DNA from: Sphingomonas caseinilytica
Lineage (GTDB): Bacteria > Pseudomonadota > Alphaproteobacteria > Sphingomonadales > Sphingomonadaceae
Length of the DNA: 64,000 nt
Direction: 5' to 3'
Assembly (NCBI RefSeq): GCF_023516455.1
Contig: NZ_JAMGBA010000004.1
Coordinates: 117,575 to 181,574 of the forward strand
In this document: positions 17,669 to 26,756 of the stretch, one piece after another
How the letters are laid out: every line of letters begins with the position of its first letter
How positions within the stretch are numbered: position 1 is the stretch's first letter
Notes under the pieces: model-generated
The model's database searches: none
Seen by the model: only the letters and a program-made list of their open reading frames with translations
Told to the model about the DNA's origin: nothing
Made by a program: the position numbers and the translations under genes

Positions 17669-19671
17669 GTCGATTGGCTCAATGAGTGAAGATGCTCCAT
17701 GCGGATGCGGCGCCGCTCGCGAGCGTTCGCCCGCACTTCCTCGACCGGGATGATATGCTCATGTTCGTCCTGCCACGCATACCATACGAACACGGCGAAG
17801 GCCCCGACGAGCCCGAGGATCGCAAGCCACCAGATGTGCCAGATGACGGCAAAACCGCAGAGAGAGGCGAAGAATGCGCAGATGACGCCGGTCGGCGTGT
17901 CGATCGGCATTTCAATGGGCTGATAATCCGGCTCGTCGATCAAGGCGTCCTGCTTGATCGCGGTCTGCTTGCGGATCCAATAGGCCTCCTCGCCATGGAC
18001 GTCAGGCAGCACCGCGAAGTTATAGTGCGGCGGCGGCGACAGGGTTAGCCACTCCAGCGTCCGGCCATCCCAGGGGTCGCCGGTGACGTCGAGCCGCTGT
18101 TCGCGGGTCTTGATCGAATAGAGGAGCTGCACGACCGTCAGCACGATTCCGACGCCGATGATCACTGCGCCGAGCAGCGCGACGTTGAGCCACGGCGCCC
18201 AGCTCGGATCGGAGATGTGTTGCATCCGCCTCGTGCCGCCCCAAAGCCCAAGCACGTAGAGCGGCATGAAGGCGAGATGGAAGCCGATAAACCAGCACCA
18301 GAAGATCATCTTGCCGAGCCGCTCGTCGAGCGTGAACCCGAATGCCTTGGGGAACCAGTAGGTGTAGCCGGCCATCAGTGCGAATACGACGCCGCCGATA
18401 ATCACATGGTGGAAGTGGGCGACCAGGAACAGGCTGTTGTGAACGACGAAATCGACCGGCGGGATGGCTAGCAGCACGCCGGTCAGCCCGCCGCCGACGA
18501 AGGTCAGCATGAAGCCGATGAGGTAGTACATCGGCACAGTGAAGCGGACCCGGCCGCCGTACATGGTGAACAGCCAATTGTAGATCTTCACCCCCGTCGG
18601 GATGCCGATGATCATGCTGGCGATGCCGAAGATGGCGTTGATGTTCGCGCCTGCCCCCATGGTGAAGAAATGGTGCAGCCAGACCATCAGCGAGACGATG
18701 CAAATGACCATGGTCGCGAAGACCATCGAGCGGTAGCCGAACAAGGGCTTGCCGGAGAAGGTCGCGGCCACCTCCGAATAGATGCCGAATGCCGGGAGGA
18801 CGAGGATGTAGACCTCCGGATGCCCCCATACCCAAATGAGGTTCATGTAGAGCATCGAGTTGCCGCCACCGTCATTGGTGAAGAAGTGGAAGCCCATGTA
18901 CCGGTCGAGCATCAGCAGGGCCAAGGTCACGGTCAGCACCGGGAAAGCGGCGAGGATGATGAGGTTGGCGGCAAGCGACGTCCAGCAGAACACCGGCATA
19001 CGCAGGTACGACATGCCGGGCGCGCGCGTCTTCAGGATGGTCGTCACGAAATTGACGGCCGTCAGCACCGTCCCGACCCCGGATATCTGTAGCGCCACCA
19101 GATAATAATCGACCCCGACCCCGGGCGAGAATTCCAGTTCGCTGAGCGGTGGGTAGGCAAGCCAGCCGGTCCGGGCGAACTCGCCGATGAACAGGCTGAG
19201 GTTGATCAGAAGCGCACCGGACGCCGTCAGCCAGAAGCTGACATTGTTCATCGTCGGGAAGGCGACGTCGCGCACGCCGAGCTGCAAGGGCACGACGAAA
19301 TTCATGAAGCCGATGACGAACGGCATCGCCACGAAGAAGATCATGATCGTGCCGTGCGCGGAGAATATCTGGTTATAATGTTCGGGCGGCAGGTAACCTT
19401 GGGACGCGCCGATCGCCAATGACTGCTGGAGCCGCATCATGATCGCGTCAGCGAAGCCGCGGACCAGCATCAGCAGCGCCAGCACGATGTACATGATCCC
19501 GATCTTCTTGTGATCGGTCGACGTGATGTAGCCGTGGTAAAGCGCGGGCCAATATCCCTTGCGCCATACCCAGATGCCGATGCCCAGCACCGCCAGGATC
19601 ACAACCAGCGACGTGATCAGCGGAATTGGATCGTGGAACGGGATCGCGTCCCAGCTCAGCTTCCCCAGCAT
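17665..19671 (-). CDS. cyoB: Cytochrome o ubiquinol oxidase subunit I
   Basis: This is the catalytic subunit that reduces oxygen to water with electrons from ubiquinol and pumps protons. The 668-residue, multi-helix product keeps the metal ligands: His in [12 protein letters not shown] (low-spin heme), [14 protein letters not shown] (Cu(B) His and cross-linked Tyr), [10 protein letters not shown] (Cu(B)) and [12 protein letters not shown] (both hemes). The K-channel lysine lies in [15 protein letters not shown]. The N- and C-terminal extra helices are those of quinol-oxidising bo types. It starts 3 bp after cyoA. Confidence 0.97.
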   Translation of the reverse strand: MLGKLSWDAIPFHDPIPLITSLVVILAVLGIGIWVWRKGYWPALYHGYITSTDHKKIGIMYIVLALLMLVRGFADAIMMRLQQSLAIGASQGYLPPEHYNQIFSAHGTIMIFFVAMPFVIGFMNFVVPLQLGVRDVAFPTMNNVSFWLTASGALLINLSLFIGEFARTGWLAYPPLSELEFSPGVGVDYYLVALQISGVGTVLTAVNFVTTILKTRAPGMSYLRMPVFCWTSLAANLIILAAFPVLTVTLALLMLDRYMGFHFFTNDGGGNSMLYMNLIWVWGHPEVYILVLPAFGIYSEVAATFSGKPLFGYRSMVFATMVICIVSLMVWLHHFFTMGAGANINAIFGIASMIIGIPTGVKIYNWLFTMYGGRVRFTVPMYYLIGFMLTFVGGGLTGVLLAIPPVDFVVHNSLFLVAHFHHVIIGGVVFALMAGYTYWFPKAFGFTLDERLGKMIFWCWFIGFHLAFMPLYVLGLWGGTRRMQHISDPSWAPWLNVALLGAVIIGVGIVLTVVQLLYSIKTREQRLDVTGDPWDGRTLEWLTLSPPPHYNFAVLPDVHGEEAYWIRKQTAIKQDALIDEPDYQPIEMPIDTPTGVICAFFASLCGFAVIWHIWWLAILGLVGAFAVFVWYAWQDEHEHIIPVEEVRANARERRRIRMEHLHSLSQST

Positions 19672-19674
19672 GAC

Positions 19675-20613
19675 TCAGCCCCCCGATGGCGTCGCTGAAG
19701 CCTTCTCCACGGACGGAGCGGCTTGAGGGATAGGGAGATGGAGCTGATCGACGCGGTCGGCGACGATCGCATCGAACAGGCCGGGCGAAACCGTGCCGTA
19801 GGTCATCGGCTTTACATAGCTGGTTGGCTTGGTGAGTTCGGCGTAGGAAGCCGCATCGAGCGCCCCGCCCTGACCGCGGGAGCCTTGCGCCCAGGTTGCA
19901 AACTGGTCGGTCGGGAGCACTTGGGCCTTGAACTCCATGCCCGGGAAGCCATCACCGCTGAAATGCGCTGATAGTCCGTCATAGACCCCCGGACGATCGG
20001 CCTGCAGGTGCAGCTGGGTCGTCATCCGCGGCATGGTGTAGATCATCGTTCCGAATTGCGGGACGAAGAAGACGTTCCACACGGTTGCCGACGTCAGCCG
20101 GTAGCTGACGGGCGTCTTTTCCGGGACAACCAGCTGGTTGACGGTCGCAATCCCCTGATCCGGGTAGATGAACAGCCACTTCCAATCGAGCGAAACGACT
20201 TCGACCCGTAGCGGTGGATTGGCGGACGCGAGCGGCTTGCTCGGTTCCAGATCGTGGCTTCCGATCCAGGCAATCCCGCCGAGCAGCATGATCGTCAGTA
20301 ACGGGATGCCCCAGACGACCATCTCGATGGCGCCGGAATATTCCCAGTCGGGGCGATAGGTCGCTTTCTTGTTGCCGCGGCGGAACCACCAGGCGATCGC
20401 CACCGTCGCGATCATCGTTGGAATGATGATCGCCAGCATGATTGCCGTGGAATTGATGAGGATGGTCTTTTCGGCCTGCCCTACGGGACCGACCGGATCA
20501 AGGATGCCGCGGTTGCATGCGGTAAGCAGGAGGATCGATGTCGCCGTTAGAGCAATCCGCGACACCACGCGAGTGGAGCGGAAGCAACTCGGATGGCGAC
20601 CAAATGGATCCAC
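19675..20613 (-). CDS. cyoA: Ubiquinol oxidase subunit II
   Basis: Subunit II anchors the quinol oxidase and carries a periplasmic cupredoxin-like domain. The 312-residue product has a signal sequence with lipobox (ILLLTAC), two membrane helices (STAIMLAIIIPTMIATVAIA; IEMVVWGIPLLTIMLLGGIA) and the segment SLDWKWLFIYPDQGIATVNQ. The cysteine/histidine Cu(A) ligands of cytochrome c oxidases are absent, which supports quinol as donor. It is the first gene of the operon. The 145 bp between it and the divergent GST gene must hold the promoter. No cyoE is present in the window. Confidence 0.95.
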   Translation of the reverse strand: MDPFGRHPSCFRSTRVVSRIALTATSILLLTACNRGILDPVGPVGQAEKTILINSTAIMLAIIIPTMIATVAIAWWFRRGNKKATYRPDWEYSGAIEMVVWGIPLLTIMLLGGIAWIGSHDLEPSKPLASANPPLRVEVVSLDWKWLFIYPDQGIATVNQLVVPEKTPVSYRLTSATVWNVFFVPQFGTMIYTMPRMTTQLHLQADRPGVYDGLSAHFSGDGFPGMEFKAQVLPTDQFATWAQGSRGQGGALDAASYAELTKPTSYVKPMTYGTVSPGLFDAIVADRVDQLHLPIPQAAPSVEKASATPSGG

Positions 20614-20758
20614 AAGCCCCCTCTATGTTGAGAGCCGTAAAGCTGCTGCCCATCAATAATCTGGGCAAGTAGTTGGCTCCCTAACGCGACTCCGGCGTTA
20701 CCACAACAGGCTCCCGCGCCCCTTTACGGCCACAACGTGCAAGAGCATGCTCGACCAT

Positions 20759-21496
20759 ATGAAAATCATCGGTAGCTACGTCAGTCCCTATGTCCGCAAA
20801 GTGCTGGTTTGCATGGAGCTGAAGGGCCTCGAATATGAGGTCGATCCGATCACGCCATTCTTTGGAAACGACGAATTCCGTCGCCTGAGCCCGCTGTGCC
20901 GGATCCCGGTTCTTATCGATGACGGGATGGTCCTCACCGATTCCAGCGTCATCGCCGAATATCTCGACGAGCAATATCCCGAGCCGAAGCTGATGCCGGT
21001 CGAGCCGAAGGAACGCGCAAGGGCACGGTGGCTGGAGGAATTTGCCGACACGAGGCTGGGCGACGTATTCATCTGGGGCCTTTTCTATCCGAAGATGGTC
21101 CACCCTCGCGTCTGGAACGAGCCCGGCGATGAAGCGCGGATCGAGCGGACCTTGTCGACCGAACTTCCCGCAGCGCTTGATTATCTGGAGGTCGAGCTGC
21201 CGGACAATGGCTATCTGTTCGGGGAAATCGGCATCGCCGATATCGCCATCGCCAGCTTCTTCCGGAACGGCTCATATGCCGGTTTCGTCCCGGACGCCGC
21301 TCGCTGGCCGAGGACCGCTGCCTTTGTCGAACTGGTATTGCGCCACCCGGCGTTCCAGCGGCTTCACCAGCTGGAGATGATCCAGCTGTCGACGACGATC
21401 GAGGGACGCCGACAGGCTTTGCTGGATGCCGGCGCGAGGCTCACGGAAGAGACGTACGGCCAGCGCGAACCGCGCAAGGGCGTCATGCGCCTATAG
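20759..21496 (+). CDS. Glutathione S-transferase family protein
   Basis: The N-terminal thioredoxin-like half (MKIIGSYVSPYVRKVLVCME, then RIPVLIDDGMVLTDSSVIAEYL) has the glutathione-binding P-V-L and D-S-S pattern with a serine near the N-terminus. The C-terminal half is all-helical (FGEIGIADIAIASFF). Length is about 245 residues. Start ATG 20759 aligns with the family; ATG 20747 is in frame and possible, and neither has a strong ribosome site. It is divergent from cyoA. The substrate is unknown. Confidence 0.85.
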   Translation: MKIIGSYVSPYVRKVLVCMELKGLEYEVDPITPFFGNDEFRRLSPLCRIPVLIDDGMVLTDSSVIAEYLDEQYPEPKLMPVEPKERARARWLEEFADTRLGDVFIWGLFYPKMVHPRVWNEPGDEARIERTLSTELPAALDYLEVELPDNGYLFGEIGIADIAIASFFRNGSYAGFVPDAARWPRTAAFVELVLRHPAFQRLHQLEMIQLSTTIEGRRQALLDAGARLTEETYGQREPRKGVMRL

Positions 21497-21594
21497 CGTT
21501 GGAAGTGCCCGGATGGCCCATCCCCCGGACGACACCATCCGGACACCAGGCCTGCCTAATCCTCGTGAACGTCGAAGGTCGGGCAGGACCTTTC

Positions 21595-22098
21595 TCAGTG
21601 CTGAGTCCCCGAAATCCAATGTTCGAGACGAGTCTTCAGCGAGCGTTTCGAGGGGATGAAGCCGGGCTGCTGCTCGGGATCCTCATCGACCTTATCGTAC
21701 AGGGTGAGGTTGACCGGCATTTTCGGTCTAAGGGCCTCGCGGCCGCGCATAATGTCTTCCGCGGCGGCAAGGCTGCGGTGGATATCCTCGGCGGTGAAGG
21801 GCTTCATCAGGCAGCCCAATGCCAGGTCGGGCATCGGGAAGTCCGGCGCCTTGCCGGTGATGAAAAAGCAGGGGATGTCGAAATCGCCCATCCGCACGGC
21901 CACGGAGAAGCCGGTCGTTCCATGGGCCAGGCGCAGGTCGACGAGGGCAAGGTCCGGAAGATGTTCCTGTGCGGCAGCGACCGCGCTGTCGAGATCATTG
22001 GCTGTCGCGATAACCCGGTAACGCGGATTATCTTCGACCAGATATTTCAAAGTCGTCGCCAGCTGGACATCGTCCTCGACGATCAGGATCTTCAGCAC
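21595..22098 (-). CDS. Single-domain response regulator
   Basis: The product is a CheY-like receiver (ILIVEDDVQLATTLKYLVED; phospho-acceptor Asp in LPDLALVDLRLAHGTTG; Thr in CFFITGKAPDF; Lys in LGCLMKPF), followed by about 45 residues without an output domain. The proposed start is GTG 22098, with GGGGAG immediately before it, which is tighter than usual. An open frame continues upstream to 22596 but does not look like protein and lies antisense to the SleB-like gene. A short palindrome (CAAGGA-AAA-TCCTTG, 22121-22135) lies in the leader. No histidine kinase is adjacent, so the partner is unknown. Confidence 0.85.
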   Translation of the reverse strand: MLKILIVEDDVQLATTLKYLVEDNPRYRVIATANDLDSAVAAAQEHLPDLALVDLRLAHGTTGFSVAVRMGDFDIPCFFITGKAPDFPMPDLALGCLMKPFTAEDIHRSLAAAEDIMRGREALRPKMPVNLTLYDKVDEDPEQQPGFIPSKRSLKTRLEHWISGTQH

Positions 22099-22232
22099 CT
22101 CCCCAGGCCTCCCGTCCCAACAAGGAAAATCCTTGTGTTGGAAAGGGATGGTGCTTGAGTTCGGACCAAAGGCGAATCCCCCGTGAACGTAGTTAACGCC
22201 GGAAGGACTCTTATGCGCGCCGAGCCGATGGA

Positions 22233-22898
22233 TCAGGAGCGGTAGAAGATGTGAGCGCCGATCTTTTCGACGCGAGTCAGGCGCCGGCCCCACGACGGAG
22301 CTACATAATCGGCGTGATACCAAAGGCAATCTTCCGGCACGCTCTGGACCGCGCCGGCAACGGCGAGACGGGTCACGCCCAGCGCCTTGCGCCATGAGGC
22401 CGAAGCCTGATCGACCGACGGCATGTTTCCGCTGCGCGGGTTCACGAAGGAAAATTGCCACGGCTGCTTCACAACGCCGCACCAGCTGGTCGGATATTTG
22501 CCCGACTTCGCGCGGTTCATGATGACCTTGGCGACCGCGAGCTGGCCTTCCAGACTCTCGCCGCGCGCTTCGTGATAAACCGCGACCGCGATGCAATTCG
22601 CCTGGTCGTTCAAAGGCTCGCCGGCGGCAAACTTGTCGACCAGCGCGTAGAGCGGCCAGCCGTTGCGCTGCAGGAAGCTTGCTTGTGTGGCGACATCGGC
22701 CGCGACACTCGCGACTGAAGGCGTGGGAACTGCCGTCGGCGCGATCACCGCGGCCGCATCCGACGTGGTTTTCACCACGGCCTGGACGACAGGAAGGTTA
22801 TTGACCGTCTGGGCCAAGGCCTGGCCCGATCCACCCACGCTAAGCAACATTGCAGCAGCGATCACCGACGCGCTGCCGGTACCCAAAAATTTCTTCAA
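22233..22898 (-). CDS. SleB-like cell wall hydrolase
   Basis: A 221-residue exported protein with a signal peptide (MKKFLGTGSASVIAAAMLLS, Ala-rich cleavage near QALAQ), a low-complexity linker rich in V, A, P and T, and a C-terminal Hydrolase_2 (SleB/CwlJ) domain. That domain shows CIAVAVYHEARGESLEGQLA with the catalytic glutamate, VIMNRAKSGKYPTSWCGVV and WYHADYVAPSW. Such proteins cleave murein; in sphingomonads they are common despite the absence of spores. The cysteines may form disulfides in the periplasm. Confidence 0.88.
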   Translation of the reverse strand: MKKFLGTGSASVIAAAMLLSVGGSGQALAQTVNNLPVVQAVVKTTSDAAAVIAPTAVPTPSVASVAADVATQASFLQRNGWPLYALVDKFAAGEPLNDQANCIAVAVYHEARGESLEGQLAVAKVIMNRAKSGKYPTSWCGVVKQPWQFSFVNPRSGNMPSVDQASASWRKALGVTRLAVAGAVQSVPEDCLWYHADYVAPSWGRRLTRVEKIGAHIFYRS

Positions 22899-23216
22899 CT
22901 CTTACTCTAACTATGGCGGCAGGCCGTCCAACGATCGCGCAATTGAAGCAACAATCCGCTTACTAGCGATCGCGAAGGGTCCGTCCGTCTTGCCCTGGGA
23001 TCCCGGCTAAAAAGCAACTGGGGGATCCGCCCGCTCATTAATTTGCTGCAGCGCACATAAGAAGCTAGTTCCCCACCGCAAACCAATTGGCGGTGAGTTG
23101 AGCCGGTCATGGGTTGAATTGCGGGAACCGGGCAATTTATCGCAGATTTTGGCCAGTCCGTCTTGCCAGCCGCCTGCATGATTGCCTAGTCGGCGCCCAA
23201 AGGAGATTCGCTTTCG
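22899..23216. other. Intergenic region between sleB-like and EVE genes
   Basis: 318 bp of divergent intergenic DNA that must carry the promoters of both genes. AAAGGAGA precedes the EVE gene start at 23217. I see no small gene, tRNA or strong hairpin in it. Confidence 0.4.
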
Positions 23217-23615
23217 ATGGCCTATTGGCTGATGAAATCCGAGCCGAGCAGCTACAGCTGGGCCGACCTGATCCGCGACGGAGGCACCATGTGGGACGGC
23301 GTCCGCAACAATGCCGCGCGCCTTCACCTGCGCGCGATGAAGGCCGGTGACGAGGCGCTGTTCTACCAGAGCATGGAGGACCGTTCGGTAGTCGGCATCA
23401 TGCGCATCACCGGCACAGGAGAACCCGATGGGCCTGACGGAAGCTGGGTGAAGGTTCCAGTCGAGCCGGTTCGTCCGCTGGCCAAACCCGTAACCCTCGC
23501 GGCAATCAAGGCGGAGCCGAAGCTGGCCAAGATGGAACTGATCCGCCAGTCGCGGCTTTCCGTCGCTCCGGTTCGGGAAGAGGAATGGAAGCTGGTGTTG
23601 GAGATGGGCAAGTGA
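23217..23615 (+). CDS. EVE domain-containing protein
   Basis: A 132-residue protein made of one EVE (PUA-like) domain: MAYWLMKSEPSSYSWADL at the start, MWDGVRNNAARLHLRAMKAG, DEALFYQSMEDRSVVGIM and LVLEMGK. EVE domains bind modified bases in DNA or RNA; the human THYN1 protein is a homologue. This stand-alone form is widespread in proteobacteria, and its exact role is not established. The strong AAAGGAGATTC ribosome site supports ATG 23217. Its stop overlaps the start of the next gene (GTGA). Confidence 0.88.
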   Translation: MAYWLMKSEPSSYSWADLIRDGGTMWDGVRNNAARLHLRAMKAGDEALFYQSMEDRSVVGIMRITGTGEPDGPDGSWVKVPVEPVRPLAKPVTLAAIKAEPKLAKMELIRQSRLSVAPVREEEWKLVLEMGK

Positions 23616-24130
23616 AGTTGATTGTCGCTGGTGTCGCCCTACTCCTTATAGCCGCTGCTCCCGCCCCGACCCCGACTTACGACTGGAAGCTGACGCCGAC
23701 GGGCTGGGGCCCGGTCCGCATCGGCATGAACCGCGACCAGGTACAGAAGGCACTGAACGATCGGCTGGAAGGCGACGCGTTCGACAATGAGGGCAGCTGC
23801 ATCGAGCTCTTCCCCCAGGGCGAGGCGCTGAAGGGCAGCTATTTCATGTTCCTGGACGGCAAGCTGAGCCGGATCTCGGTTTCCAGCCCGAGCAAGATCG
23901 TAACGCCGCGCGGTATCGGCGTCGGTGCATCCGCCGATGAAGTCCACAAGGCCTATGGTGAGGCTCTAAAGGCCGAGCCCAATCATTATGTCGACCTTCC
24001 GGCTGAATATCTGACCTTCTGGCTGAAGCCGGAGAAGAGCGGCGTCCGTTTCGAGACCGATGCGCAACGCAAGGTCGAGATCATCCACGCCGGCGATTCG
24101 AGCATACAGTATATCGAAGGATGCGCCTGA
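23612..24130 (+). CDS. Conserved secreted protein of unknown function
   Basis: A 172-residue product starting at GTG 23612, which overlaps the EVE stop by 4 bp. It has a signal peptide (VKLIVAGVALLLIAAAPAPT) and a mature part that begins YDWKLTPTGWGPVRIGMNRD. The RIGM-x3-Q-V-x-K-AL pattern repeats weakly as GIGVGASADEVHKAYG, as seen in proteins with two SmpA/BamE-like small folds. Two cysteines (SCIELF and EGCA) could form a disulfide. No function is assigned; coupling with the EVE gene is probably only for expression. Confidence 0.7.
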   Translation: MKLIVAGVALLLIAAAPAPTPTYDWKLTPTGWGPVRIGMNRDQVQKALNDRLEGDAFDNEGSCIELFPQGEALKGSYFMFLDGKLSRISVSSPSKIVTPRGIGVGASADEVHKAYGEALKAEPNHYVDLPAEYLTFWLKPEKSGVRFETDAQRKVEIIHAGDSSIQYIEGCA

Positions 24131-24137
24131 CTTAGGG

Positions 24138-24461
24138 TCAGTCACTTTCCGGCTGGGCATCTTCAACAGGCGGCGGGACCGGGTCGATTTCCGCAGGCGC
24201 GACGATCGGCGACGGTTTGATCACCTGGCCAGGCGGGACTGCGGGCTTCTTGCCGGCTTTGGACGGAGCAACAGCAGCTTTGGGAGGCTTTACCTGACCG
24301 GTTGGGCCTGATTTGTTTTCAGCCATCTCTTCGACCTGCTCATTTTGCGACGAAGTTTGCGCGAACTCCGCCGGGCTGGCGCCTTGGTCGGCGGTGCTTG
24401 CAGCCTCACCACATGAGCCCACGGTGGCGGCCAGAAATGCGAAAGCCATAACGCGATACAT
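24138..24461 (-). CDS. Small proline-rich lipoprotein, unknown
   Basis: About 107 residues. ATG 24461 lies 6 nt after GGAG; ATG codons at 24464 and 24473 are alternatives. The start MYRVMAFAFLAATVGSC has a lipobox (TVGSC), so it should be lipid-anchored. The remainder is disordered, with QNEQVEEMAENKSG and then a Pro/Lys/Ala-rich stretch (PPKAAVAPSKAGKKPAVPPG). No family is recognised. It is convergent with the secreted protein gene, with only 7 bp between the stops. Confidence 0.6.
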   Translation of the reverse strand: MYRVMAFAFLAATVGSCGEAASTADQGASPAEFAQTSSQNEQVEEMAENKSGPTGQVKPPKAAVAPSKAGKKPAVPPGQVIKPSPIVAPAEIDPVPPPVEDAQPESD

Positions 24462-24473
24462 CATACTCTCCAT

Positions 24474-24815
24474 CGATGGGCGGGCCTCGCATGCCGGATG
24501 TCAGGCGGGTCGCTTCGATTTTCTTGGTGTCCCAAATCTACACCACTTTAGTGAACCCAGATAACATAAATAAGAAAAGATTTGACGGTCGTCGAATCGC
24601 TGCTAGCTTTTTACTCGAATCAAAAAAGCATTGTATTCATTGGCTTTTTTCTGGGCTTGTAACATTCTGCGTAACTTCCGGGATATCAGAATTGTAGCGG
24701 TTGTACCGACCCGTCCGGCGTCGGTTCCACTCACGCATGCTTACGGAAACCGCACATCGAGGCGCGTTCGCGCCCACTGATTTCATTACCAAGCGTAACT
24801 TTTGGAGGGTGTGTT
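24474..24815. other. AT-rich region upstream of the RTX protease gene
   Basis: 342 bp whose middle part (about 24550-24680) is clearly richer in A and T than the surroundings. It contains AAAAAAGC (24625) and GCTTTTTT (24645) as arms of a loose hairpin. It presumably holds the promoter of the secreted protease. A strong ribosome site (GGAGGG) ends it at 24803-24808. No gene is seen. Confidence 0.45.
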
Positions 24816-26663
24816 ATGTTGGATGTTCAACGTTCCGAGTTTGATTTCAGTGCCGACGACCTGGATGCATCGCTCGACCCGTTTGCGGGCGGTACGGCTT
24901 ATGACAATCCCATCTGGACCCCGCAGCAGATCGCAGCCCACCTCAATCGTACGCAAACGGGCTGGGGCGTCGGAGTGAACGGGACGCCCGGTTCCGATGC
25001 AGACCTGACGACGATCAATTTCGGCTTTCACAACAGCCTGACCGATCTTGAGAACAATGGTTACGTCTACGAGTTGGGCGGCACCTATTATGGCTTTGCG
25101 GAGTATTTCAATTTCGCGACATTCACGACCGCACAGCGCGACGCTGCGCGCGAGGCCATTCAATATTGGGATGATGTCGTCGCTGTCAGCTTCGTTGAAA
25201 CCAGCGCCGATGACGCCGACATCAACTTCGGCGGTCTGGCGTCTGCCCCGCAGACCCAGGCTTATGCACGGCTTCCGGCCGACATCGTCCTCAGCCTGGC
25301 CAATCCGCCGGCGGTCCTCAATCATGTGAACCCGCAGGTCCGCGAGATCGGCGGCGACGTTTGGGTATCCGCCAGCCAGCCGAGCAATTTCCAGTTCGAC
25401 GAAGGCCTCTATGGCCTCAATACGCTGGTGCACGAGATCGGCCACGCGCTCGGCCTGTCGCACCCCGGCGCCTACAACTTCGGCCCGGGCTTCGCCGTGA
25501 CTTATGCGAACGGTGCCGAATATGCGCAGGACATCCGCAACTATACGATCATGTCCTACTGGAATCCGCGCGATGTCGGGATCCAGGACCATGACTATAA
25601 CATGGGCACGATTGCATACGGCGCGACGCCGATGATCCACGACATCTATGCCGCGCAGCAGATGTACGGCGCGGACATGACGACGCGGACGGGCGACACG
25701 ACCTACGGGTTCAACGCAACGGCGGACACCGCCGGCCGGGATGCGTTCAACTTCGACCTGACGCCTGCCCCGGTCATGGCGATCTGGGATGCCGGCGGCA
25801 ACGATACGCTCGACGCGTCGGGCTATGCGACGAACCAGGTCATCGACCTGACCCCGGGCTCGATGAGCAGCATCGGCGGCGTGACGCTTGAGAATGCGCC
25901 GACTCTGGCCGAAGTGAACGCCAACCGCGCCGCGGCCGGCTATCCGCCGCTGTCGCAGGTCAATTACGACATCCGCATGGCTAATCTTGCCGCCAATCCG
26001 GACGCGGGCCTGCTCGTCGACAACGTCGGCATCGCCTATGGCGTGACCATCGAAAATGCGGTCGGCGGCAGCGGCAACGACCTCATCATCGGTAACGATG
26101 CCAGCAATCGCCTTTATGGCAACGCCGGTAACGACACCATCAGCGGCGGCGCCGGTGTCGACTATATGACCGGCGGTGCTGGCAACGACACCTTCATTGC
26201 CGACATCAACGGCGCCCTGGTCCCGACCAAGCGCGGCACGCTGTCGCTCGACGTCATCATGGACTTCGAGACCGGCGACAAGATCGATCTCAGCGCCATT
26301 GATGCCAACCTCAGCAAGAGCGGCGACCAGGCCTTCAGCTTCATCGGCTCGGCAGCAAACAAGGGCGTCGGTCAGCTTTCCTACAAGGTTTTCGAAAGCA
26401 TCAACGGTGCTGAAAAGGCCCTGGGAATGGACATCGACGGCATCGACGGTCCGGGTGCGGCCGGTCCGGTCACGGTCGTGTTCGGCAACGTCGATGGCGG
26501 CGCCGTCGACTTCGCAATCGCGCTCCTGAACAAGCGCGGCGTGACGGCCGCGGACTTCGTCGACACCAGCGTCCCGACCTTCGAGGCCAGCAGTTCGACG
26601 GCCATCGAAGGCGGCGGAATGATGAAATCGCAGAAAATGCACGCGAGCGATTTCCTGTTCTAG
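24816..26663 (+). CDS. RTX metalloprotease, serralysin-like (M10), type I secreted
   Basis: A 615-residue protein without a signal peptide. The catalytic domain has the metzincin zinc motif HEIGHALGLSHPG (His206, His210, His216, Glu207) and the Met-turn YTIMSYW. It is followed by an M10C-type region (IHDIYAAQQMYGADM). Glycine-rich calcium repeats follow (GGSGNDLIIG, YGNAGNDTISGGAGVDYM, GGAGNDTF; about residues 415-465). The C-terminus ends in hydrophobic DFLF, typical of type I secretion signals. The exporter and adaptor genes follow directly. The product should be released to the medium and activated by Ca2+. Few RTX repeats are present. No inhibitor gene is adjacent. Confidence 0.9.
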   Translation: MLDVQRSEFDFSADDLDASLDPFAGGTAYDNPIWTPQQIAAHLNRTQTGWGVGVNGTPGSDADLTTINFGFHNSLTDLENNGYVYELGGTYYGFAEYFNFATFTTAQRDAAREAIQYWDDVVAVSFVETSADDADINFGGLASAPQTQAYARLPADIVLSLANPPAVLNHVNPQVREIGGDVWVSASQPSNFQFDEGLYGLNTLVHEIGHALGLSHPGAYNFGPGFAVTYANGAEYAQDIRNYTIMSYWNPRDVGIQDHDYNMGTIAYGATPMIHDIYAAQQMYGADMTTRTGDTTYGFNATADTAGRDAFNFDLTPAPVMAIWDAGGNDTLDASGYATNQVIDLTPGSMSSIGGVTLENAPTLAEVNANRAAAGYPPLSQVNYDIRMANLAANPDAGLLVDNVGIAYGVTIENAVGGSGNDLIIGNDASNRLYGNAGNDTISGGAGVDYMTGGAGNDTFIADINGALVPTKRGTLSLDVIMDFETGDKIDLSAIDANLSKSGDQAFSFIGSAANKGVGQLSYKVFESINGAEKALGMDIDGIDGPGAAGPVTVVFGNVDGGAVDFAIALLNKRGVTAADFVDTSVPTFEASSSTAIEGGGMMKSQKMHASDFLF

Positions 26664-26699
26664 CCGACATCCGCCCGTTCAGGCGGGCTGACAAGAAAA

Positions 26700-26729
26700 G
26701 GGGGGCATCCGAGACATCGGACGCCCCCC
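26700..26729 (+). terminator. GC-rich hairpin between protease and exporter genes
   Basis: GGGGGGC (26700-26706) pairs with GCCCCCC (26723-26729), extended inward by TCCGA/TCGGA around a 4-nt loop, with one mismatch. Only ATTGTT follows, so it may act as a partial terminator, lowering exporter expression relative to the secreted substrate, or stabilise the protease mRNA 3' end. The stem is seen; the effect is inferred. Confidence 0.65.
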
Positions 26730-26756
26730 GATTGTTACTGCAGCATTGGGACAAGC

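Noticed and set aside
22099..22596. N-terminal extension of the response regulator
   Set aside because: Composition is arginine-rich and not protein-like, and it overlaps the SleB-like gene in another frame.
24786..26642. 618-codon open frame antisense to the RTX protease
   Set aside because: Complementary shadow of glycine/aspartate-rich coding; no family features.
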